A stretch of DNA of 64,000 bases from a virus: positions 1 to 64,000 of the IMG/VR virus record IMGVR_UViG_3300049460_000157; one strand, given 5' to 3'. The notes below the pieces were generated by a model that saw nothing but the letters and a program-made list of their open reading frames with translations, ran no database searches and was not told the origin of the DNA. The position numbers were made by a program, and so were the translations under genes. Shown here piece by piece: positions 46,879 to 54,470 of this stretch; the first letter of the stretch is position 1; every line of letters starts with the position of its first letter.

Positions 46879-47181
46879 ATGCTGTCCGAGAAGAAATACC
46901 GCGAGGTCGTCGGTGAAATATGCCGAAACCATTTGCGGGACAACAACGACTTCATCCTCTCGCTGGCCATGAACGGTCTGGTGTTGCTGCCTGTGGAGAG
47001 CAATCCGACCACACCGTTCATGCACTACTGGCTAACACCCGATCCGATCTACGAGATTGGAACCAACGGGGAAGTGATCACACCCTGGGTGCAGAGCTGG
47101 ATCGCTGACTTTGACTGGCAAGAAAACAAACGGCCTGAAGCCGTATTCACGTTCACCCCACTGAACCCATTAGAGAGATAG
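46879..47181 (+). CDS. 100-residue protein upstream of rIIA
   Basis: ATG 46879 with AGGAGG. EKKYREVVGEICRNHLRDNN, PFMHYWLTPDPIYEIGTNGE, WIADFDWQENKRPEAVFTF. Unknown. Two base pairs before the rIIA-like start, so co-expressed with rIIAB. Confidence 0.65.
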   Translation: MLSEKKYREVVGEICRNHLRDNNDFILSLAMNGLVLLPVESNPTTPFMHYWLTPDPIYEIGTNGEVITPWVQSWIADFDWQENKRPEAVFTFTPLNPLER

Positions 47182-47183
47182 AC

Positions 47184-49661
47184 ATGCAAGTCGCAGACAT
47201 TCAAGGCGATGCCACCGCAGCCACGCTCGGTGCGCAGAAGACCACCGCAGTCGGTATGGTTGAAGATGCCGCATTCCTGATGATGCTGGCCACCAACCTG
47301 TACTCGAACCAGAAGCTGGCGTGCATCCGTGAAACGCTGTGCAACGCCTGGGATGCACACATCGAGGCGGGGCGCACCGATGTGCCGGTCAAGGTCACCA
47401 TTACCGACGAGTATGAGCTCGTCATCGAGGACAGCGGCAACGGTATTCCGGCCGAGGACTTCCCGATGGTCTACGGCACGATGGGCGGCTCGACCAAGAG
47501 CAAGAACGTGAAGGTGACCGGTGGCTTCGGCCTCGGTGCCAAGTCACCCTGGTCCTATGCGGATTCGTTCCGTGTGATCAATGAGAACCAGGGAACGAAG
47601 ACTATCTACAACCTGGTGCGCGCCAGCGTGGAAGCGGAGGGCAAGCCCGCCATCCAGCAGGTCATGCAGGTGCCGACTGAGCGCAGCGGACTCACCGTGC
47701 GCATCCAGCTGCAGCAGAAGGATGTCGAGCAGATGGCCGAATACATCCGGGCGGTCGTCATGCACGGCGACATGAACGTGCTGTTCAGTCGTCCAGGCGT
47801 CACGGAAACGCAGCTCGCCACGATGAACCTGTCGACCGAAGTCGGCAGCTACAGTGTGGCCGACAACTGGTACTTCCAGTACATGGGCAACCATTCGCTG
47901 TTCGTGCGCTACGGCGCCGTCATCTATCCGATGCTACAGACGCCGGGTACGCAGAAGGCGGTGGACCTGCTCAAGCAGTTCATGGAGCTCGTCGGCTTTC
48001 GCAAGATGGTCGTGCAGGCGGCACCGGGCACACTGGCACTGACACCGAACCGTGAAGCACTCTCGTCGAGCAAGATGACGGAGGACGGCATCACGGATCT
48101 GTGCGTGGCACTCGTGGCCCGCATCGAGGACGACCTGATCAAACAGATCCCTGGTTCGATAATGACCGCGGTGGCCAAACTGTCATCAGGCGAATCGTTC
48201 TATACCGGCCTGGACCAGTATGTCAACAGCACGGAGGCTATTGATCCATTACCGGTGCGACGGTATCTGGGTTCGCATCTCGGTGCAGCCACGCGTGCGA
48301 AGTATGAAAACCTGCTGGCAGCTGCTGAGCATCGGGGCTTCAAGACCAAGCACACCTTCACCAACAAGGCGGCGACCCGTGAGTATCACCGTCTGCGCCG
48401 GCGCCTCGTCGACAAACACTGGACGGCAAAGGAAGACCTGAAACACGCCTTCCTGAAGCACTACATCCTGCGGCCGCTTTCGCGTGTGTTCCAGAAACAC
48501 CCGGATCTGCTGAAGGTCAGCGAGTTCTTCCATGCCAAGCGTTTCTACTTTGACCGGCGCGAGAAGCATGAGCATTTGCTGAGCCGGGTCAGTGCAGACG
48601 AGTTCGGCAACCTGAAGCAGCTGGTAGACAACCCGACCGTGTTTGTCACTTCGCGCCTGAAGAATCTCGACGATAGCATCCAGTGCTGCCCGAGTGTCGT
48701 CCATGGTCAGGCTTCCTGGGTCTACCGGATCGCGCCGAAGGATGTGAACAAGGACGCCATCATCAAGGCATTCGAGGACGCTGGCTTTCAGGTCGTCGAT
48801 CTCACGCTCAACCATTCATGGGATAGCGTGGCCACCGAGCTGGAAATTGCCAAGCTGAACCGTGCAGCCAGTCGCCGGGCGCAGGCCGGGCAGCTCGATC
48901 TGGCGGTGGGCTCGAAGAAGAAAGCCAACCTGCTGATGTCGCTCACCAACGTCTATCACGACGACACAGGTGAGCGAAAGATGCACCAGAATCAGATCAA
49001 GCTAATGAAGTCAGTCACCGATACGACCGACACGCCGCGTTTCTACGTGACGGTGGAGGAGGTGACGAAGAACGGCAAGCTCGGCATGTTCGGCACCTAC
49101 CTGGATCTCACCGATGAGGAGCGCAAGCTCGGCGTCGTTGTGCGTACGGGTGTGGAAAAGAACATGGCACTGAAGCGCGGGGCTGTGCACGTCGACAGCT
49201 ATCTGGCGAAACGTCTGTGGGATCTCGTGCACACGAAGCAATACGCGGACTACTGCACGAAGCAGCGCAAGGCGGGACTATTCGACCACCACCACGTTCA
49301 GGAGACGCAATTAGAGCTGCTCGAGTACCTGGACATCAAGCTCCCCGGCTTCGACAAGCTCACGGAAAACGCAGCGTTCGACCGTGCTGCATCCCTCGTC
49401 GAAGGCATCAGCGCCACCTACTTTTCCTCTCTGGTTCCTGACCTGACGATGGAGCAGTTGCGGCATTACGCCGATGTGGTGCGTCGATACAAGCTCGACG
49501 AACTGCCGTGTGTGGTGAAGCTGAAGGCACTGAAGCAGGACCGGATTGCACAGGGACTGATCCAGAGCTGCAGCAACTTCACGGAGCTGGCCAAACAACA
49601 CCCGGAGCGTAAAGCCGCTCTCAAATCGCTCGTCATGGGCGCATTCAAAAACGGAAACTGA
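47184..49661 (+). CDS. rIIA: rIIA-like GHKL ATPase (N4 gp33-like)
   Basis: 825 residues. GHKL ATP-binding boxes: ETLCNAWDAHIEAG near 50 (N box), VIEDSGNGIPAEDF near 75 (G1), VTGGFGLGAKSPWSY near 105 (G2). The rest is long and helical as in rIIA proteins. T4 rIIA/rIIB protect against the RexAB exclusion system and sit at the membrane; N4-like phages carry the same pair. Confidence 0.9.
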   Translation: MQVADIQGDATAATLGAQKTTAVGMVEDAAFLMMLATNLYSNQKLACIRETLCNAWDAHIEAGRTDVPVKVTITDEYELVIEDSGNGIPAEDFPMVYGTMGGSTKSKNVKVTGGFGLGAKSPWSYADSFRVINENQGTKTIYNLVRASVEAEGKPAIQQVMQVPTERSGLTVRIQLQQKDVEQMAEYIRAVVMHGDMNVLFSRPGVTETQLATMNLSTEVGSYSVADNWYFQYMGNHSLFVRYGAVIYPMLQTPGTQKAVDLLKQFMELVGFRKMVVQAAPGTLALTPNREALSSSKMTEDGITDLCVALVARIEDDLIKQIPGSIMTAVAKLSSGESFYTGLDQYVNSTEAIDPLPVRRYLGSHLGAATRAKYENLLAAAEHRGFKTKHTFTNKAATREYHRLRRRLVDKHWTAKEDLKHAFLKHYILRPLSRVFQKHPDLLKVSEFFHAKRFYFDRREKHEHLLSRVSADEFGNLKQLVDNPTVFVTSRLKNLDDSIQCCPSVVHGQASWVYRIAPKDVNKDAIIKAFEDAGFQVVDLTLNHSWDSVATELEIAKLNRAASRRAQAGQLDLAVGSKKKANLLMSLTNVYHDDTGERKMHQNQIKLMKSVTDTTDTPRFYVTVEEVTKNGKLGMFGTYLDLTDEERKLGVVVRTGVEKNMALKRGAVHVDSYLAKRLWDLVHTKQYADYCTKQRKAGLFDHHHVQETQLELLEYLDIKLPGFDKLTENAAFDRAASLVEGISATYFSSLVPDLTMEQLRHYADVVRRYKLDELPCVVKLKALKQDRIAQGLIQSCSNFTELAKQHPERKAALKSLVMGAFKNGN

Positions 49662-49662
49662 A

Positions 49663-51666
49663 ATGAAAAACCTCGTGACTATCGTGGCACTGTCGGTTGA
49701 TACCCGCTATGCCACGCTGTACCTGCAGGATGGCTCGACGCTGAACATCGAGCAGGGAGACGCACGTCTCCCGCGGATTGTGGAGCAATCGAAGAAGGAA
49801 CTCGAGGCCGGACTGGCAGTGACAGTCGACGTGACGCCGATCTTCGTGCAGCGCACGGAGTTCGGTGACGCGGAGAAGGGTACCAAGGGCGTGGTGAAGT
49901 TCTTCCGCGTGGCGAAGTCCTTCCTGAAGGGACTGGTCAATACCGAGTCGCCGGAGAAGGTGGACGAGGCAGTTGCCCACATCTCGCCGCTGCAGATCGG
50001 TGTCTTTCCGGGCCAGCCGGAATCGAAGTTCGAAGTGGTGGACTCGGGCATGGGTATTCACCATGTGCCCAAGGAAGCAACGAACCAGGGAACCAAGGAA
50101 GAAGATGGACCTGCAGATCCGACGCCGGCTGTGGCTGATCTCTCTCAGGCTGAAGCTGATGCGGCTGTCAAGGCACGTCTCGACGAAGCCGCAGAAGAAA
50201 ACGCAACTACCGGTCAGGCCGCCCGGCCGCTAACCAATGACCAGAAGCTGGACGCAGCGCGAGCTCGCATGCAGCAGCTGGTCGGCAACAGCGTGGGCAC
50301 CGACCGTGCGGAGTTCCATACGCCGCTGAATGAGGAGACGGAAACGATCGTGGCCGTGCATGAAAAGTCGGGAGCAATCATTCCCGACGCACACAAGCTG
50401 GCCCGTCAGTTGCGCTCTGCACAGAAGCTCCAGGATTACGCCGGCTTCGAGAAGTTCATCGAGCGTCTGGCCGGCATCATCGACCAGCGCGGCCACTCGG
50501 TCGAAGACCTGATGAAGTTCATCGAGAAGGGCGATCTGCCGATTGCCGATGATGGTTCCATCGTCATCTACAAGCGGCTGAGCAACCAGGGCGATCACTT
50601 CGTGGACGTGCACTCACGCAACATCAAGCAGAAGGTCGGCTCGTACGTGTTCATGAAGCCAGGTCTGGTAGACCCCAACCGTCGCCAGGACTGTTCGAAC
50701 GGCCTGCATGTGGCCTCGCTCAGCTACCTCAATGGCTTCAGCGGCGAGATCACGGTGATCGCCAAGGTCCGTCCGGAAGACGTGTTCGCGGTGCCTGAGT
50801 ACAGCCACAACAAGATGCGGGTCTGCGGCTACCACATCCTGGCGAACCTTCCGGACAAACTGCGTCACCTGGTCAACGGTGGTGGCTCAATCAGCAGTGA
50901 TCCGGACGGCGCCGTGCTGCTCAACAACGTGCTGCGAGGCAACCACATCGGCGTCACCCAGCTCGTTGAGGTCGGCGGCCACAGAGGCAGCAACGTGACC
51001 TACATGGACGCCGGCCCGAATGCACGCAGTGCAGCACCGGCGCCGATCAGCGGTGCCGCCGCGGCACTAGCGATGGCACGCGGCACAGCCGAGACGCTCG
51101 ACATGCAGGAACCACTCGAACCGAAGGCTCCGGAGGCGCCTGACGTGAAGGCAGCGGACCTGGTTGCCAAGCCTGACAAAGAGCTTTCAGCGCCGGTGAT
51201 AAATAACCTTATGTCAAATTCGACGGAGAAGAAGGCAGATAGCGCCCAATCGACGACGAAGCCGACACTTGCGCAGCAGGCTGCCGATCTGTACGCCAGC
51301 ATGCTCGATGCACAGACCTTCCCGGCAGAAAGAAAGGCTGCTAAGGCACTGCGCGATCTCAAGCAGAAAGCCCGCAAAGGCTGGACGGCACTGGGACTGC
51401 CGGCCGATACCGGCGACGAGATTGCCAAGTTCCTGGGCGAAGCAGCCCAGCCGGTGCCGGCCAGGGTCGATCGCAAGAAAGCGCCGAATAAGGTGTCCTG
51501 GCCCAAGGTTGAAAAATCAGCCGCGGTCAAAGATACCCTGGGGGATAGGCAGAAAACGGCCATCGATCTTCTGAAGGTTGGAGGCGTCTCAAATATTGAG
51601 ATTGCCCGTAAAACGGGGCTCTCCAAGGACCAGATCTTCCGTCTGAAGAAGAAGCACTGTGCGTAA
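49663..51666 (+). CDS. rIIB: rIIB-like protein (N4 gp34-like)
   Basis: 667 residues, starting 1 bp after rIIA. Central rIIB core: KLQDYAGFEKFIERLAGIID, DLMKFIEKGDLPIADDGSIV, IYKRLSNQGDHFVDVH, NGLHVASLSYLNGFSGEI. C-terminal helix-turn-helix LLKVGGVSNIEIARKTGLSK. Works with rIIA. The linkers (residues 125-165, 470-540) are disordered, and the DNA at 50074-50100 has three dispersed-motif copies. Confidence 0.88.
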   Translation: MKNLVTIVALSVDTRYATLYLQDGSTLNIEQGDARLPRIVEQSKKELEAGLAVTVDVTPIFVQRTEFGDAEKGTKGVVKFFRVAKSFLKGLVNTESPEKVDEAVAHISPLQIGVFPGQPESKFEVVDSGMGIHHVPKEATNQGTKEEDGPADPTPAVADLSQAEADAAVKARLDEAAEENATTGQAARPLTNDQKLDAARARMQQLVGNSVGTDRAEFHTPLNEETETIVAVHEKSGAIIPDAHKLARQLRSAQKLQDYAGFEKFIERLAGIIDQRGHSVEDLMKFIEKGDLPIADDGSIVIYKRLSNQGDHFVDVHSRNIKQKVGSYVFMKPGLVDPNRRQDCSNGLHVASLSYLNGFSGEITVIAKVRPEDVFAVPEYSHNKMRVCGYHILANLPDKLRHLVNGGGSISSDPDGAVLLNNVLRGNHIGVTQLVEVGGHRGSNVTYMDAGPNARSAAPAPISGAAAALAMARGTAETLDMQEPLEPKAPEAPDVKAADLVAKPDKELSAPVINNLMSNSTEKKADSAQSTTKPTLAQQAADLYASMLDAQTFPAERKAAKALRDLKQKARKGWTALGLPADTGDEIAKFLGEAAQPVPARVDRKKAPNKVSWPKVEKSAAVKDTLGDRQKTAIDLLKVGGVSNIEIARKTGLSKDQIFRLKKKHCA

Positions 51667-51702
51667 AGCAACATAGCGGCGGGGCTTACAACTTCCTATA
51701 TA

Positions 51703-51735
51703 CCTCTAGTCAAGCTAGACTAGAGGTTATTTTTA
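51703..51735 (+). terminator. Terminator after rIIB
   Basis: CCTCTAGTC / GACTAGAGG with a 6-nt loop, then TTATTTTTA. The right arm and T-run also read CTAGAGGTTATTTTT, similar to the promoter 18-mer, so promoter and terminator may overlap as at 57235. Confidence 0.8.
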
Positions 51736-51749
51736 AGGGAGTTGTAACC

Positions 51750-52103
51750 ATGTCTAACGTCTACCGGGCAAACCGGAAGGCTACTGACGGCGACATTATT
51801 CGTCTGAACAGTGTCGGCCTGTCGTTGTCCACCATCGCGAAGCTGCTGGACTGCCATCCAACCACCATCACCCTTCGTCTGAAGGCATTGAACATTGCAC
51901 CGGCCGACACTCGCCGTACCTTCATGGAAGATGTCTTCATGTCCATGTCGCGTCAGCAGCAGGATTGGCTGGCAAAACAGCTGGGGCCGCACATTTCCAT
52001 CAAGGATTACGTGCGCAACCTGCTGGTGAAAGAATTTCTGTCGCAGGACAGACCACCTACCGGGGATACTCATGAGCACCAAAAAGCAGTCGAAGCCAGT
52101 TAA
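51750..52103 (+). CDS. Helix-turn-helix DNA-binding protein
   Basis: 117 residues, GGGAG ribosome site. HTH near residues 14-45: DGDIIRLNSVGLSLSTIAKL, then DCHPTTITLRLKALNI, a resolvase/transposase-type trihelical HTH. C-terminal helix QQDWLAKQLGPHISIKDYVR with RHH-like look. Likely a regulator at the start of the replication operon. Overlaps the next gene by 32 nt. Confidence 0.75.
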   Translation: MSNVYRANRKATDGDIIRLNSVGLSLSTIAKLLDCHPTTITLRLKALNIAPADTRRTFMEDVFMSMSRQQQDWLAKQLGPHISIKDYVRNLLVKEFLSQDRPPTGDTHEHQKAVEAS

Positions 52104-52578
52104 AGCCAGTACCTTGAGCGCTACTTTTGACTGGATCAAGACGGCACGTCCTAATCCGGACAGCAAGCAGTTCCATACGCAGACGGGAGTCCACTTCGAG
52201 GAAGTGGCGGAGATGATCGACGAGATCACGCCGACTTCTCCCAAAGCGACGGTGCTGCTTCACGAGGCGAAGGTAGCCCTCAAGGCATTGGCGACTTACC
52301 TGAAAGAGTCCGATGAAGTGATCACGGTCGAGCCGCATGCCCGCACCGACTTCCTCGATGCACTCTGCGACCAGATCGTGACGGCAACGGGTGTTGGCTA
52401 CCTGTGCGGTTTCCCGATTGTGGATGCCCTCGACGAGGTCAACGCATCGCTCTATTCGAAGTTCGTCGATGGCAAACCCATCTACGACGCGAACATGAAA
52501 ATCGCCAAGGGACCGGACTTCTTCAAGCCGGATCTCTCCGCATTCGTGCCGGCCCGCATCCCCGTCCTGCTCGACTGA
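52072..52578 (+). CDS. MazG/PRA-PH-like nucleotide pyrophosphohydrolase
   Basis: 168 residues. Helical FEEVAEMIDEI near 42 supplies ExxE-type metal ligands; RTDFLDALCDQIVTATGVGY near 92 gives the DxxxD part; DEVNASLYSKFVDGKPIYD and KIAKGPDFFKPDLSAFV form the family's C-terminal signature. Would hydrolyse (d)NTPs or alarmone-type nucleotides, changing nucleotide pools during replication. Confidence 0.82.
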   Translation: MSTKKQSKPVKASTLSATFDWIKTARPNPDSKQFHTQTGVHFEEVAEMIDEITPTSPKATVLLHEAKVALKALATYLKESDEVITVEPHARTDFLDALCDQIVTATGVGYLCGFPIVDALDEVNASLYSKFVDGKPIYDANMKIAKGPDFFKPDLSAFVPARIPVLLD

Positions 52579-52597
52579 CCCCCCTCTCCAAGATAAC

Positions 52598-52626
52598 AGG
52601 CGCCCTCCTTCCACAGGACGGCGCCT
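52598..52626 (+). other. Hairpin upstream of helicase
   Basis: AGGCGCC / GGCGCCT with a 15-nt loop, 24 bp before the helicase GTG. No T-run; could modulate helicase translation. Confidence 0.45.
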
Positions 52627-52649
52627 GGCTCAACACGCCCGGAGGCAAT

Positions 52650-53951
52650 GTGGAGCAACTCAAGTCCTTACCCCTGAACCAGGGACAACAGGCAGCCGCT
52701 GATGGCTTTTTCGAATTCCTCTTCAGCAAGGACAAGGAACTGATCCTGTCCGGCCCAGGTGGCGTAGGCAAGACCTACCTGATGGGCTACCTGATCGACC
52801 AGGTGATGTCGCAGTACCTGTCCACCTGCAAGATGATGGCGCTCACGCCCGAGTACACCGAAGTCCAAATGACGGCGACCACCAACAAGGCGGCCGAAGT
52901 CCTGTCCGCAGCAACCGGCCGGCCCGCTGAGACGATCCACTCGTTCCTGAATCTGACGATGAAGGAAAACCACCTGAGCGGCCGTGTTCACCTGACCAAG
53001 AGCAAGCAGTGGAAGGTCCACGAGAAGATGATCATCTTCATCGACGAGTGTTCGATGATCGATAGCGACCTGCGCGGCTACATTCTGGAAGGCACGGCCA
53101 AGTGCAAGATCATCTACGTGGGCGACCACTGCCAGCTGGCACCGGTGACGGAAACGCTCTCCCCGATCTATCGGGATGGGCTGCCCTTCTTCGAGCTCAC
53201 CGAGCCGATGCGCACGAAGACCCCCGAGCTGCAGGCGGTGAATTTCCAGTTGCGCCAGACCGTCGAGACGGGTGAATTCCACCCGATCCGGATCGTGCCG
53301 GGCATCATCGATCACCTCTCCGATGAGGAGATGGAGTATGAGATCGGCCTGCAGTTTGCGCAGCAGACGCACGACAAGCGCATTCTCTCCTACAAGAATG
53401 ATCGGGTGATTCAGTACAACGAACACATCCGATCGGTGCGTCAGCTTCCGGAGAACTTTGTTCAGGGCGAGTTCCTGGTCAACAACAATGCGATCCGTCA
53501 GGCCAGCCAGATGATGCGGGTCGAGGAAGAAGTCGAGATCGAGAGCCAGTCATCTGAAACCGAGATGGCCGATATCGACGACGATGTCCAGCTCGAGTTC
53601 CGCCGCACCACACTGAAGAGCCGCTCTGGCAGCTACTACAGCAACGTGATGGTACCGGTCGACCGGGATCATTTCCTGAAGCTGATCAAGTTCTACCAGA
53701 AGAGCAAGAACTGGAACCGTTACTTCTTCCTGAAGAACAACTTCCCGGACCTGCGTCAGCGGGACGCGGCCACCGTGCACAAGGCACAGGGCTCGACCTA
53801 CGACACGGTGTTCATCGACCTGGGTGACCTGTCCACCTGTCACAACCCGAACGTGGTGGCCCGTCTGCTGTACGTGGCATTCACACGTGCGCGCCAGCGG
53901 GTCGTGCTTTACGGTACCCTGGCAGACAAATATGGAGGCCTGATCCAGTAA
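52650..53951 (+). CDS. SF1 DNA helicase, Dda/RecD-like (N4 gp37-like)
   Basis: 433 residues from GTG 52650, with GGAGG five bases upstream; no ATG in frame gives a sensible start. Motif I SGPGGVGKTYLMG near 30, motif Ia TATTNKAAEVL, motif II IIFIDECSMIDS near 130, motif III YVGDHCQLAPV near 150, motif V/VI ATVHKAQGSTYDTVF and LYVAFTRARQRVVLYG at the end. Unwinds DNA at the phage fork. Confidence 0.92.
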   Translation: MEQLKSLPLNQGQQAAADGFFEFLFSKDKELILSGPGGVGKTYLMGYLIDQVMSQYLSTCKMMALTPEYTEVQMTATTNKAAEVLSAATGRPAETIHSFLNLTMKENHLSGRVHLTKSKQWKVHEKMIIFIDECSMIDSDLRGYILEGTAKCKIIYVGDHCQLAPVTETLSPIYRDGLPFFELTEPMRTKTPELQAVNFQLRQTVETGEFHPIRIVPGIIDHLSDEEMEYEIGLQFAQQTHDKRILSYKNDRVIQYNEHIRSVRQLPENFVQGEFLVNNNAIRQASQMMRVEEEVEIESQSSETEMADIDDDVQLEFRRTTLKSRSGSYYSNVMVPVDRDHFLKLIKFYQKSKNWNRYFFLKNNFPDLRQRDAATVHKAQGSTYDTVFIDLGDLSTCHNPNVVARLLYVAFTRARQRVVLYGTLADKYGGLIQ

Positions 53952-53961
53952 GGAGAAAGCT

Positions 53962-54462
53962 ATGGCCCTGACATGTATCAATCCGTTGATCGACGAGATC
54001 AAGTCCACGCTCTTCGCACCGGAAAACCGGCGACTCGCCACAGCCATTGACCGGCTGGTTGTCCAGAACGACGAAGAGTGTGAGCACCCATACAAGGGCT
54101 TCCTGTTCGCTGGCGAGGTCTACCGGCACAGCCTCGGCAACACGATTTACAAGTCGTGGCCGGTGCTCGCCTATGCACTGAACGGGGACATGGAGCGATG
54201 GCTAAAAGACAAAAAGCAGGTGCAGCTCGACGAGGCGCAGATCGGCCAGATGCTGTTCAAGCTGCTCTACCAGGCGAACGACCTGCAGGAGATCCGCGAC
54301 ACCCTGCCGGAGTGTCTGGTTTCCCTGGTTCCGCAGCTGCGTGCGATGCCACGCAAGTTCAATCAGGAGTTCCTGATCCGGCACAACGAGCGGGATCTGA
54401 AGCAGTTTCGCAAGATCCTGCCGAAGATCGAGATGTACGCGATGGCAAGCCTGATTTACTGA
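53962..54462 (+). CDS. 166-residue protein between helicase and polymerase (N4 gp38 position)
   Basis: ATG 53962 with AAGGAG. All-helical: CINPLIDEIKSTLFAPENRR, YKGFLFAGEVYRHSLGNTIY, LIRHNERDLKQFRKILPKIE. Conserved in place in N4-like phages but no known function; replication accessory by context. Confidence 0.65.
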   Translation: MALTCINPLIDEIKSTLFAPENRRLATAIDRLVVQNDEECEHPYKGFLFAGEVYRHSLGNTIYKSWPVLAYALNGDMERWLKDKKQVQLDEAQIGQMLFKLLYQANDLQEIRDTLPECLVSLVPQLRAMPRKFNQEFLIRHNERDLKQFRKILPKIEMYAMASLIY

Positions 54463-54470
54463 GGAAGGAA

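Noticed and set aside
51750-52103. HTH protein as a lysogeny (CI-type) repressor
   Set aside because: The HTH is resolvase-like, there is no Cro partner, operator array or integrase, and it heads the replication operon.
52404-52649. ATG 52404 as helicase start
   Set aside because: Would overlap the MazG-like gene by 175 bp with implausible sequence; GTG 52650 has GGAGG upstream.
54156-54470. N-terminal extension of the DNA polymerase frame
   Set aside because: It overlaps the 53962-54462 gene in another frame and has shadow composition; ATG 54471 has a strong ribosome site.
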